Source of the DNA: a virus
IMG/VR virus record: IMGVR_UViG_3300028920_001945
Span: 64,001-115,760 of that record
Length of the DNA stretch: 51,760 nucleotides
Reading direction: 5' to 3' (one strand)
Shown: piece after piece, positions 16,942 to 24,976 of the stretch
How the letters are laid out: every line of letters starts with the position of its first letter
Position numbering within the stretch: position 1 is the first letter of the stretch
Notes under the pieces: generated by a model
The model's database searches: none
Seen by the model: only the letters and a program-made list of their open reading frames with translations
What the model was told of the DNA's origin: nothing
Made by a program: the position numbers and the translations under genes

Positions 16942-18847
16942 ACCCACAATAGGAATAATAGGATTTGGAATGGTTGGAAGAGCTATTCAATATGGATTTG
17001 CTCAAACAGCTGATTTTAGAATATATGATATAGATCCAACTATATCAGAAAATACATTCAAAGAAACCATAGAAGAGAGTGATTTTATATTTATATGTGT
17101 ACCTACACCAGCTGATTATAAGACAGGTGAATGTGATACTAGTATATTAGAGGAAACTATAGAGAAGTCAAGAGAATATATGACTCCTAAAAAAATAATA
17201 ATAATTAAATCCACTATTCCCCCTGGAACAACAAAAAATATAAAAGAACGAATACCTCATTTAAGGATAGTATTTAATCCAGAATTCTTAACTGCTAGAA
17301 CTTCTAGACTAGATTTCATAAACACATCTAGAATAGTCTTAGGTGGGGAAGCTGAAGATCTTTGTGAGATTGAAGGACTATATAGATTAAAATTTAAAAA
17401 TACTCCAATATACTGGACAGATTCAACTACTGCTGAAATGGTTAAGTATGCAGCAAATTGTTTCTTTGCTAGTAAGGTTTCACTATTTAACGAATATTTC
17501 GGGATATGCCGAAAGTTAGACATAGACTTTGATGAAATGATGAAGATGTTAATGGCTGATGGTAGAATAGGTAATTCTCATATTGATGTACCAGGACATG
17601 ATGGAGAGTTTGGATTTGGTGGGTTATGTTTAGTTAAAGGAACTAACATACTAACCATTAATGGTTTAAAGAAAATACAGGATATTAAAGTTGGAGATAT
17701 TCTTTATGATAATATAGATAAAACAGAAGTAACAAATGTATCCTCAAGAGTTGTAAATAAAACTATAAAGTTAAATGGAAGGGGAAGAACACTAGAAGGT
17801 AGTGAAGATCACATCCATTTTATATATAAAGATGGAAAACTAGAAGAGAAATTATTAAAAAATACAGATATTGGAGATTATATCTTCATACCAAAGTTAG
17901 ACTATCCTTCAAGTCAAACTGATATTGTTATAGTTGGAGATGCTCCAAATAAATATATGAAATATTGGCATAGATTGATAAAGAATAATAAGAAAATTGC
18001 AAGAATGATAGGACTATATCTTTCAGAAGGATGTTGTTTTGAAGAAAAGAAAGGAGTATTTACTACCACTTGGTATATAGGACAGAAAGATTCTTATCTC
18101 GCTGATGAATTAATTGACACATTAAAATCAATTGGTTTAAATCCATATAAATCCGAGCATAATTACGAAGGAACATTTGGAATGTCAAATACATATAAGA
18201 TAAGAGTTCGTTCTAGATGGTTATATGAATTTCTTAAAATTATAAAAGCTGGACATAATTGTTATGATAAAAATATCTCTGTAGAATTTATCCCAGAATC
18301 AGCTAAATATATAATTGGTGGTTGGTTAGATGGAGATGGGAATATATATAAAGGAACAATTGAAGGTTATTCTGAAAGTAAAGATTTAATATCATCAATA
18401 GATACAATGTTACTTAATTTGGGAATTAACTCCAGTATAGCAAAGGATGGACATTGTATAAGAATATCTATGAAAGAAGATGTTAAAGAAGTTTGTTCAT
18501 GGACTGCTAGATTAAAATTCAATGAAGAAAATTATAAAAGAAAAATATCATACAAATCACCAAATATGAGAAAAGTAAGTGGTGGATGGATTATACCAAT
18601 AAAAGAAATAGAAGTTATAGAAGATAAACAAAAGGTATATACTATAGAAACATCTTCTCATAGATATATAGCCAATACTATGTTAACTCATAATTGCTTT
18701 CCAAAGGATTTAAGAGGTATGATACATAGAGCTAAAGAACTTGGAGTTGACCCTAAAGTGTTGGAAGCTGTTTGGAAAAAGAATTTAGAAGTGAGAAAAA
18801 AAAGAGATTGGGAAAGTATCGATGGTGCAGTCTCAAATAAAGCCTAA
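16934..18847 (+). CDS. Short UDP-glucose/NDP-sugar 6-dehydrogenase interrupted by an intein
   Basis: The 637-residue precursor holds a dehydrogenase split at its catalytic Cys. N-extein (1-231): IGIIGFGMVGRAIQYGFAQT (NAD-binding), FICVPTPADYKTGECDTS, KSTIPPGTTKNI, FNPEFLTARTSRLDFINTSR, AEMVKYAANCFFASKVSLFN and GFGGL. C-extein (588-637): CFPKDLRGMIHRAKELG to the end. Joined, they give GFGGLCFPKD, the thiohemiacetal Cys site of UDP-glucose and UDP-ManNAc dehydrogenases. The spliced enzyme would have only 281 residues. It keeps the NAD and dimer domains but lacks the C-terminal UDP-binding domain of the usual 390-440-residue enzyme. The reaction would be NDP-sugar to NDP-uronic acid. Confidence 0.88.
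   Translation: MNKPTIGIIGFGMVGRAIQYGFAQTADFRIYDIDPTISENTFKETIEESDFIFICVPTPADYKTGECDTSILEETIEKSREYMTPKKIIIIKSTIPPGTTKNIKERIPHLRIVFNPEFLTARTSRLDFINTSRIVLGGEAEDLCEIEGLYRLKFKNTPIYWTDSTTAEMVKYAANCFFASKVSLFNEYFGICRKLDIDFDEMMKMLMADGRIGNSHIDVPGHDGEFGFGGLCLVKGTNILTINGLKKIQDIKVGDILYDNIDKTEVTNVSSRVVNKTIKLNGRGRTLEGSEDHIHFIYKDGKLEEKLLKNTDIGDYIFIPKLDYPSSQTDIVIVGDAPNKYMKYWHRLIKNNKKIARMIGLYLSEGCCFEEKKGVFTTTWYIGQKDSYLADELIDTLKSIGLNPYKSEHNYEGTFGMSNTYKIRVRSRWLYEFLKIIKAGHNCYDKNISVEFIPESAKYIIGGWLDGDGNIYKGTIEGYSESKDLISSIDTMLLNLGINSSIAKDGHCIRISMKEDVKEVCSWTARLKFNEENYKRKISYKSPNMRKVSGGWIIPIKEIEVIEDKQKVYTIETSSHRYIANTMLTHNCFPKDLRGMIHRAKELGVDPKVLEAVWKKNLEVRKKRDWESIDGAVSNKA
17627..18694 (+). mobile_element. Intein with LAGLIDADG homing endonuclease domain (residues 232-587)
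   Basis: The intein starts at Cys232 (CLVKGTNILTINGLKKIQDI, splicing block A) and has LEGSEDHIHFIY (block B, the His in place). It ends with HRYIANTMLTHN just before Cys588 (blocks F and G: terminal His-Asn followed by Cys+1). Two LAGLIDADG helices are present: ARMIGLYLSEG at 356-366 and IIGGWLDGDGN at 460-470, each with an acidic metal ligand (Glu365, Asp468). All residues needed for splicing appear intact. Length is 356 residues. Insertion at the most conserved catalytic motif is typical for homing inteins. An intein in the UDP-glucose dehydrogenase of Methanocaldococcus jannaschii is a known precedent. Confidence 0.92.
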
Positions 18848-18955
18848 AAATCAATTTAAAGGCTATTTAGAGCCACGTAGAGCCACTTTAATCTATCATT
18901 AGTACCAATTACTATAAAATTCTGTTTTTGGTTATATAAGGCTGTTATGAGCCTT
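18841..18955. terminator. Convergent-gene junction with GGCT/AGCC inverted repeats (probable bidirectional terminator)
   Basis: The + operon stop (18845-18847) and the thermonuclease stop (18945-18947) face each other across about 97 non-coding bases. The junction holds AGCCT (18841-18845) facing AGGCT (18860-18864), then AGCC at 18871 and 18881 within a direct repeat of AGAGCCAC. The best hairpin is AAGGCT-GTTATG-AGCCTT at 18938-18955. T-rich stretches (TTTTT at 18925 and after 18961) lie nearby. Termination in both directions is inferred from position and structure; no long perfect T-tract directly follows a stem. I see no gene in the gap. Confidence 0.45.
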
Positions 18956-19304
18956 TAAACCATTTTTCTCTTTTGCCTCCATCATAAGGTCTAGCATAAC
19001 CTAGTCTTATAAGTTCATTATTAATATTTATATCATCATAGAATACATTAGCAAGATATCTACCATACTTTCCAGTTTTTTCAGTTTCAATTATCACTTC
19101 CTTACCTTCTATTAATTTTCTTATATAATCTCTTGCTTCATATGCTAATGCTTTTTCTTTTTTATTACTTGTCCTTATTTCTGGACTATCTATTCCTAAT
19201 AATCTAATTTTTTCTTTTAAATTTATATTAAATCCCAAATCTATTAATACTGTGTATGTATCAGAATCATAACAGCTTAAAATAGTTGCTTTATATTTAT
19301 ACAA
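18945..19304 (-). CDS. Staphylococcal-nuclease-like (thermonuclease) protein
   Basis: I set the start at TTG 19304, seven bases after AGAGAGGTG (19312-19320), rather than the far upstream ATG at 19334, which lies well inside the HNH gene. The 119-residue product has ATILSCYDSDTYTVLIDLGF, IRLLGIDSPEIR and KTGKYGRYLANVFYDD. These hold the three SNase catalytic residues (Arg in RLLGID, Glu in SPE, Arg in YGRYLA) and the Ca2+ Asp residues. It would cut DNA or RNA. No signal peptide is seen, so it would act inside the cell or in lysis debris. Last gene of the - strand block. Confidence 0.88.
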   Translation of the reverse strand: MYKYKATILSCYDSDTYTVLIDLGFNINLKEKIRLLGIDSPEIRTSNKKEKALAYEARDYIRKLIEGKEVIIETEKTGKYGRYLANVFYDDININNELIRLGYARPYDGGKREKWFKGS

Positions 19305-19827
19305 GATTATGCACCTCTCTATGACAATTCTCACATAAAGTTATACCATTATCTATATCAAATATTAATAATGGATATTTTGAGAATTCTTTGATGTGAT
19401 GAGCATTTAAATTTATCCTTTTTCCGTTACCACATCTAGCTCCACAATTCTGACATGTATAATTATCTCTTTTATATACAGAATCTCTCCATTTTGTATA
19501 TTGTTTTGAATTTCTTATTAATTTATTTATTTTAGTTGTACCTCCATTCCAATTTGGATTAGATTCTCCATAACAGTTCCACATTGGATTATTTTCACCC
19601 GATAATTCACCACGTTTCATTCTACATGCCATACATAAACATCCATCTTTATGAAAATCCTTAGATTTATTTTTTAATGATTCTGACCTATTCCTTCTTC
19701 TTAAATTGTGATGAATCATTGATTTTAATACCCATCTCCCACTATAACCCAATTTTTTAGCTATTTCATTACTAGAAAGATTTTTATTATAGTAGTAATC
19801 TATTAGGATATTTTTATCTATGTACAT
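19297..19827 (-). CDS. HNH homing endonuclease
   Basis: A 176-residue protein. Residues 1-50 form a helix-turn-helix (NLSSNEIAKKLGYSGRWVLK), useful for binding a target site. A CLCMACRMKRGE Cys pair follows, then SGENNPMWN and ESNPNWNGG, the NPxW-GG motifs seen in free-standing HNH genes. The nuclease core is YKRDNYTCQNCG..LNAHHIKEFSKYP..GITLCENCHREVHNL with four zinc Cys and the catalytic His pair. Its start overlaps the stop of the membrane protein gene by 1 nt (TAATG). It is a likely homing element inserted between virion genes and the thermonuclease. Confidence 0.88.
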   Translation of the reverse strand: MYIDKNILIDYYYNKNLSSNEIAKKLGYSGRWVLKSMIHHNLRRRNRSESLKNKSKDFHKDGCLCMACRMKRGELSGENNPMWNCYGESNPNWNGGTTKINKLIRNSKQYTKWRDSVYKRDNYTCQNCGARCGNGKRINLNAHHIKEFSKYPLLIFDIDNGITLCENCHREVHNLV

Positions 19828-20300
19828 TAATATATGCCTCCAAAGGGATTAAACATATTTCCTCCCCTACCCATTTTAACTCTAGACCAGAAGTATGATG
19901 CTACAACCAGACCGAATACCCCAGCAAGTATCTTCCACATATCGAATACTATTGTAAGAGGCATATCAAACATGTATAGCATAAGCATAGTCATAAGGAA
20001 GAATCCCTCAACTACAATTAAAGTAAGGATACCCCTAACTGTACCACGTGGCCATCCAAAAGGTTCTTCTCTATTCTCAGGATCCTGTGCTAATTCCATG
20101 ACAGGGCCATCTGAATTGATTCCTAAAAATGGACATCCTATATTAATATCTCTATTACCAACTTTTTCTATAGCAGTTTTGGTTATGTTTTCTCTACTCT
20201 TTATTTTCTGTTTTCTAATCTCATTTTCCTCTTCTATAGTTTTTTCTAGTAATTCTCTTCTTTTTATTCTATTTTTTCTAATATTATCTAATATTTTCAT
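19827..20300 (-). CDS. Two-helix membrane protein, holin candidate
   Basis: A 157-residue protein with a highly charged N-terminal half (KNRIKRRELLEKTIEEENEI, probable coiled coil). Then come a GWPRGTVRGI turn and two hydrophobic segments (about 89-112, LTLIVVEGFFLMTMLMLYMF, and 118-138, IVFDMWKILAGVFGLVVASY), and a short basic Gly-rich tail. Two close membrane helices at the end of a late gene block would fit a holin or a membrane anchor for lysis, but no endolysin lies next to it, so this is only a candidate. Follows the last adhesin-linked gene by 5 nt. Confidence 0.6.
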   Translation of the reverse strand: MKILDNIRKNRIKRRELLEKTIEEENEIRKQKIKSRENITKTAIEKVGNRDINIGCPFLGINSDGPVMELAQDPENREEPFGWPRGTVRGILTLIVVEGFFLMTMLMLYMFDMPLTIVFDMWKILAGVFGLVVASYFWSRVKMGRGGNMFNPFGGIY

Positions 20301-20305
20301 TTTAT

Positions 20306-20794
20306 CTATAAATTTTGGTTACCTGAAATATAAGCTTCTATCTTAACGTTAAACCATCCAGAAGATCCCTTTATTGGATTACTGGTTATATTTTTTGGAT
20401 ATACTACTTTTACATCTCTCATTCCATATAAGGAACTACGAGTCATGGTGGTAGGTTTTTCTATTGGAGATAACAATAATGTATTATTGGAAGTCCAAGT
20501 CTTATCATAATACAATGGTTCTCCTAAAATTGTATATAATTCAGATACTGCTCCCGGTATTGTATTACTAAGCAGAGTATCTAAATCACCCTTTTTTAGC
20601 CAGGTCTCTATTATAATCTGGTAGTTATCTACATCCCACCTTGAGCATCTACAATCAATAAAATCATTCACATCACTACTAAAAAATATTGCTAGATCGT
20701 AAGCATGTGTTCTCCAATTAAACCCATCTACATCTGAAAAATAATATGGAAAATGAAAATGAGATGCATTTGGATATTCTACTTCTCTAGTCAT
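20306..20794 (-). CDS. Small CxCxRWD-family protein, copy D
   Basis: A 162-residue member of a four-copy family in this window (also 23511, 24977, 25347). Core blocks are FIDCRCSRWDVDNYQIIIET, TIPGAVSELYTILGEPLYYD, KTWTSNNTLLL, VVYPKNITSNPIKGSSGWF and NVKIEAYISG. A 35-45-residue N-terminal arm differs from the other copies. There are no membrane helices. The family is unknown to me. Position next to fibre genes suggests a fibre adaptor, chaperone or receptor-binding head. Its start overlaps the lectin-like gene's stop by 4 nt, so the two are translated together. Confidence 0.75.
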   Translation of the reverse strand: MTREVEYPNASHFHFPYYFSDVDGFNWRTHAYDLAIFFSSDVNDFIDCRCSRWDVDNYQIIIETWLKKGDLDTLLSNTIPGAVSELYTILGEPLYYDKTWTSNNTLLLSPIEKPTTMTRSSLYGMRDVKVVYPKNITSNPIKGSSGWFNVKIEAYISGNQNL

Positions 20795-21825
20795 GGTCTA
20801 CCTCCTCCCATATATGAGCCAGAAACCCATATCCATCTAGTTGGATTACCACTAGGATACCAATGAGTCGATGAGCTAGATATTACATACCATTTCCAAG
20901 ATGTGCCTGACCCAGTAAAAGAGCACATACCAGATGCATAATTAAAATTTCCAGAATTCCATGTCCATCCTAAAGCTACATGACTTGAACCTGAATGTTG
21001 GCATGTCTTAAAGTAAGTATGTGAAGATATAGCAATATCAGAAACAGTATGGTATGTATAATAATCCTCATGCCAATCATCACCACCACCATCTGGTGAA
21101 GTATTGTTTTTATCTGGATTATCACAAGTAAAGTTTGCAATCAGTATTCCAGAACCATTAATCGTAGCTTCAGCACCCCAATTGCCACCTCCATATGGAG
21201 ATGGGTCAAGACACGAAGCTGCAAGTGGATGGTCAGCATTGGAATCACCCAATTGTGGATTACCAGAACCGTATCGAAGTTGTGCTGTTCTTGTACCTGA
21301 ACGAACCTTTACTCCATTTATCCATAAACCCATATCCCCCTGTGCACCGCCTTCTGAGCAATATTGAAAACTAACAACAAACCAACCAGGTAAATCTTCA
21401 TCTGGTATTTCGTGAATAACATTGTCTTGAGGTGTACCACTAGCATTATGAGTACAGCATATCTCTACACCAGTTTCTGTAGCTCTTAAAAACCCTGCTT
21501 GTGCATGTGTTCCACCACCATTATGAAATAACCCATATACCTGACTGTGTGTCAATTCAGCTGGAATATATAATAACATCGCTGCATCAGTGATGATGTA
21601 TATATCCATCCATCCACTAGCAGGTGGATTGTTGTTACTATTCATTCCCTCATAACTTTCTTGAGTGGATATATCACCAGAGCCTACATTGGTATTATCA
21701 TCATTACCTGAATCATCTCTACCGAAATTGGTACCAAGATTGGTACTGTTTAATTCCCAGTAAGTATGAGGATTTTGAGCTGTAATGAAATCTTCTCGTC
21801 CATTCTTAGGTGTTATTGAAGTCAT
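20791..21825 (-). CDS. LamG/concanavalin-like putative receptor-binding structural protein
   Basis: A 344-residue protein rich in Gly, Ser, Asn and Trp. Segments such as YWELNSTNLGTNFGRDDSGN, DLPGWFVVSFQYCSEG, MGLWINGVKVRSGTRTAQLR and NPQLGDSNADHPL look like the beta-strands of a LamG/concanavalin A-like jelly roll, where WFVVSF and LWINGV are conserved strands. Such domains bind glycans. The C-terminal 60 residues are aromatic-rich (STHWYPSGNPTRWIWVSGSY). The gene lies between a fibre and small copy D and is probably a tail tip or spike component. The fold is inferred by eye only. Confidence 0.6.
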   Translation of the reverse strand: MTSITPKNGREDFITAQNPHTYWELNSTNLGTNFGRDDSGNDDNTNVGSGDISTQESYEGMNSNNNPPASGWMDIYIITDAAMLLYIPAELTHSQVYGLFHNGGGTHAQAGFLRATETGVEICCTHNASGTPQDNVIHEIPDEDLPGWFVVSFQYCSEGGAQGDMGLWINGVKVRSGTRTAQLRYGSGNPQLGDSNADHPLAASCLDPSPYGGGNWGAEATINGSGILIANFTCDNPDKNNTSPDGGGDDWHEDYYTYHTVSDIAISSHTYFKTCQHSGSSHVALGWTWNSGNFNYASGMCSFTGSGTSWKWYVISSSSTHWYPSGNPTRWIWVSGSYMGGGRP

Positions 21826-21837
21826 TTAATTACCTCA

Positions 21838-23511
21838 TCAGGTACTCATGCCCATTTGGATCCATTCATAAGCATCTGCATCATTCTTGACACACATATA
21901 GATGTATGTCTTCTCACCAGCTGCACCAGATGTTCTAATCAATTGACCAGCCAAGGATTCTGCAGCAGCAGGTCTCGTATGGTATAAAGGAGTTATCCAA
22001 GAGCCCGATATAGGTCCTTGTGAAGATACACTCCCAAATACACCATTTACCCCATCATAATGAGCAACTTGTGCACTAGCATAAGCTCTACTATACTCAT
22101 CTCCAGAGGCAACAAAATTACTTATTTTATTACTAGATTCTTCATACCATGACCATAAGGTGTTCCCTGAGTCTATATAAAAGAAATTGCTACTTATAGT
22201 TGCACCCTCAATAAAATCTAGTGCATCAATCCTATCCGATAAACTTCCAGATATAGTGGATAACTTAGAACTTGATTCCGTATACCAATTATAAGCAGAA
22301 GTATATTCTTGACCCGATTCTCCTATTCTAGATAAATCTGTAGATATCTTAGAAGAAGAGTCTGAGTACCAATCCCATAGAATATTACCAGATCCAATTA
22401 AAAAGAAGTTGCTACTAACAGTAGCTCCTGTTAAACTATCTATTGCATTTATTCTATCTGAAAGTGAACCAGAAATAATTGATAATTTCTCTCCTGATTC
22501 TATAAACCAATCATAGACTATCTTATGTTGACTTGATACCCCAGCTCCTAAACTGGATGGATAAAAAGCTCCACTAGCATTATAGGAATCCGATAATAAA
22601 AATTTACTTTGAATAGAACTACTACCAGCAAACTTACTAATAGCATTTGTACTATTAACATAGTTAGCTATTATATTAGCGGATGTCATATATAGGTCAT
22701 CATTAAATGATCCAGCTATATTACTATTATTAGCCGATACAAAGTTAGCATATAAACCACCCTGCGATGATATGTAGTTTGTTATTCTTGCAATACTACC
22801 TGAATAAGCTTGGGCTGAGACTGTACCTACAACTTGGAGTTTATAAGCTGGAGTGACTTGTCCTATTCCAACAAAACCAGTTTCTCCATCGGAATGAATG
22901 ACTTCATTATCTTCAGAATCATAGGTTATAAAATCAGTATCATTACTATCCCCAGCAATTTGTACTGTACCAGGTCCAACTGATAATCCTAAACCACCAC
23001 CAGCTACAATACCTACTAAATCCTCTTCCATTGTAATAGCATCAACACCAGAATTTATAGTAAATTTAGCTTCTGGTGTTTCTCCCCCTCTAAGAGATAA
23101 ATATGATACTTCTCCTGATGCAATAATAGAGGTTGTCCAATCAGAACCATCAGTCTGAAATTGAATATATTGAGTTGGTGAACCAATATGTCGAATATAT
23201 TCATTAGTAGCTAGACTATTAGCTGAAATAGATTTAGCATTGTAGATAGTTTTTGAATTCCAATCCTTGTCAGCATCTATAGTCAAGTCTGATAGATTAG
23301 ATACTCCTACTCCAGAACCTGACTTATAGGGTCTCCACTTTTGTCCAGCATTATCCCAAATGATAGAAGAGTTATGCCAATCTGAGGAGTTCCAGGTTTG
23401 AAGATCAGCCATACCTGTTATGTTCCAGTGTTTCTTGATATCAGTAACCATAGTATTCCATTCAGATGCTGTTATAGCACTTCCAGATTCTTGAGTATCA
23501 TCCCATGCCAT
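21838..23511 (-). CDS. Tail fibre protein with WN-type N-terminus and repeat stalk
   Basis: A 557-residue fibre. N-terminus: WDDTQESGSAITASEWNTMV, shared with the fibres at 23985 and 44219 and probably the virion attachment part. Then come ISANSLATNEYIRHIGSP, a WTTSIIASGEVSYLSLRGGE block and VGIGQVTPAYKLQVVGTVSA. The stalk repeats SGQEYTSAYNWYTESSSKLS and YPSSLGAGVSSQHKIVYDWF. C-terminus: an aromatic cap ending YIYMCVKNDADAYEWIQMG. The pattern of short repeats alternating with heptad-like SxxIxxL segments suggests a trimeric fibre. Its ATG overlaps the stop of small copy C by 1 nt. Confidence 0.85.
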   Translation of the reverse strand: MAWDDTQESGSAITASEWNTMVTDIKKHWNITGMADLQTWNSSDWHNSSIIWDNAGQKWRPYKSGSGVGVSNLSDLTIDADKDWNSKTIYNAKSISANSLATNEYIRHIGSPTQYIQFQTDGSDWTTSIIASGEVSYLSLRGGETPEAKFTINSGVDAITMEEDLVGIVAGGGLGLSVGPGTVQIAGDSNDTDFITYDSEDNEVIHSDGETGFVGIGQVTPAYKLQVVGTVSAQAYSGSIARITNYISSQGGLYANFVSANNSNIAGSFNDDLYMTSANIIANYVNSTNAISKFAGSSSIQSKFLLSDSYNASGAFYPSSLGAGVSSQHKIVYDWFIESGEKLSIISGSLSDRINAIDSLTGATVSSNFFLIGSGNILWDWYSDSSSKISTDLSRIGESGQEYTSAYNWYTESSSKLSTISGSLSDRIDALDFIEGATISSNFFYIDSGNTLWSWYEESSNKISNFVASGDEYSRAYASAQVAHYDGVNGVFGSVSSQGPISGSWITPLYHTRPAAAESLAGQLIRTSGAAGEKTYIYMCVKNDADAYEWIQMGMST

Positions 23512-23978
23512 TATATACTACCTCCACTAACATATCCCTCTATTTTACAATTAATCCATAAAGAATTTCCCTTAATGGGAGTTGAAGTTATATTTTTAAC
23601 AAATATTAATTTTTCATTTCTCATTTCTTTTAAACTACTATTACTAGATGGGTTTGGTCTTAATCTAACAGTATTACTAGCCGTCCAGGTTTTGTCATAA
23701 TAAAATGGCTTTCCCAATACATTATATAATTCATCAACAGCACCCGGAACTATATTATCCCTTAAGTCCTTTAAGGCATCTTTCTTTAACCAAGTTTCTA
23801 CCTTTATAGAATAATTATCATAATCCCATCTAGAGCACCAACAATCTATCCAGTTATAATCCGTTATAGGAGGATAATATATAAGTAAATCTCCATTAGC
23901 ATCACCAGGAGGATGCCCACCAAAATATATTACAATATCATCAGAAATTCCATAGGGGAAATCATAAAAGTTTGCCAT
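23511..23978 (-). CDS. Small CxCxRWD-family protein, copy C
   Basis: A 155-residue member of the four-copy family. Core: NWIDCWCSRWDYDNYSIKVE, TWLKKDALKDLRDNIVPGAV, DELYNVLGKPFYYDKTWTAS, VKNITSTPIKGNSLWINCKI and EGYVSGGS. The 40-residue N-terminal arm (MANFYDFPYGISDD) is its own. It is closest to copy B (24977), sharing most core residues, so B and C arose by a late duplication. It lies between two WN-type fibres (23985 upstream in transcription, 21838 downstream). Function is unknown; a fibre-linked structural role is inferred. Confidence 0.75.
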   Translation of the reverse strand: MANFYDFPYGISDDIVIYFGGHPPGDANGDLLIYYPPITDYNWIDCWCSRWDYDNYSIKVETWLKKDALKDLRDNIVPGAVDELYNVLGKPFYYDKTWTASNTVRLRPNPSSNSSLKEMRNEKLIFVKNITSTPIKGNSLWINCKIEGYVSGGSI

Positions 23979-23984
23979 ATTTAT

Positions 23985-24962
23985 CTAAATCAATGTTAAA
24001 TCTAGTTTAAGCCATCTACCAGAGTTAGAGGTACACATATATGGTTGAGTGTAAGTAGTACTACCAGACATCCATATAGTTCCAGCAGTCTTGATAGGTT
24101 CAGTGTTAGTTGGAGTGATAGTTGTTGTGTTGACAGTATTGATTGAGTTTGCAGATACAAAGTTAGTATATAAACCTTGATTTGATGATATGGAGCCACT
24201 AACATGTAAATGAGTTTGAGGATCCATTGTATTTATACCAAAGTATCCACTGTTAGATGAATACCAAATATATGTAAACCCACCCCCTAATGCAATTCCA
24301 CTTTTAGTGATATATAAAATGTTACCTTCATATAATGCTGCACATGCACCAAATTCATCATTAATAGCAAATCCACCTGTTGATGTGTACATCCCAAGTG
24401 TATTAGGTTCTACACTTATATATGAATCATCAACTTCAAGTGTGAATTCATCATTTTGAAACTCCATCTGACTATGATAATTTCCCGATATTACTATATC
24501 AAGACCATCATCCTGTAGTTCAAGATAAGTTTCCCCATTACTAATTTCAACTAAAAAAAGATTTTCAAAAAGGTTATCAACTAATGCAATATAAGAATTA
24601 TAATCTTTTAGAAAAACCTCAAAAGTACTTTCTCCATTAGATGCTTCTTCAATATATATTCCTGTTTCTCCATCATTTAATACAACATCAAATCCATGAT
24701 CATTCCCACCTAAAATATAACAATAATCAACACCTCCAGATGCATTCATATAGGTTATATAAGCTTCATCTATTTCAAATCCAAAGGATTGAATTGGATG
24801 TCCAATGTGGTATATACTACTACCACATGATATAGTATTTGCTGAGATTGCATTATAGGTAGCTCCACTTTGTAGAGAATTCTGTATATAGTCAACCATA
24901 TTATTCCAATTAGTTGTAGTGATGGCTTGACCATCTTCTGCAGTAGAATACCAATCATCCAT
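23985..24962 (-). CDS. Tail fibre protein, WN-type N-terminus, IYHIGHP module
   Basis: A 325-residue fibre. N-terminus DWYSTAEDGQAITTTNWNNM matches the attachment motif of the other WN fibres. Next, YNAISANTISCGSSIYHIGH begins the module shared with 39429 (ANTLACGEYIYHIGHP) and 21838. The middle is a run of short beta-strands rich in E, D, Y and L (right-handed beta or trimeric beta-prism likely). C-terminus: LHVSGSISSNQGLYTNFVSA then a cap with TAGTIWMSGSTTY and MCTSNSGRWLKLDL, similar to the cap at 25735. It probably binds a receptor through the cap. Confidence 0.8.
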   Translation of the reverse strand: MDDWYSTAEDGQAITTTNWNNMVDYIQNSLQSGATYNAISANTISCGSSIYHIGHPIQSFGFEIDEAYITYMNASGGVDYCYILGGNDHGFDVVLNDGETGIYIEEASNGESTFEVFLKDYNSYIALVDNLFENLFLVEISNGETYLELQDDGLDIVISGNYHSQMEFQNDEFTLEVDDSYISVEPNTLGMYTSTGGFAINDEFGACAALYEGNILYITKSGIALGGGFTYIWYSSNSGYFGINTMDPQTHLHVSGSISSNQGLYTNFVSANSINTVNTTTITPTNTEPIKTAGTIWMSGSTTYTQPYMCTSNSGRWLKLDLTLI

Positions 24963-24976
24963 ACTTTATCATTCTC

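Noticed and set aside
18848-19300. Provirus attachment site or integrase next to the junction
   Set aside because: No integrase and no tRNA gene is present in the window; only short repeats are seen. The idea is kept as a possibility in the findings but not annotated.
19834-20346. A 170-residue + strand frame opposite the two-helix membrane protein
   Set aside because: It is the antisense shadow of a gene with good start, spacing and overlap; its hydrophobic stretches come from the complementary strand.
24002-24205. A 67-residue - strand frame inside the 23985 fibre
   Set aside because: It is an alternate frame of the fibre's repeat-rich end, without a ribosome site and with biased composition.
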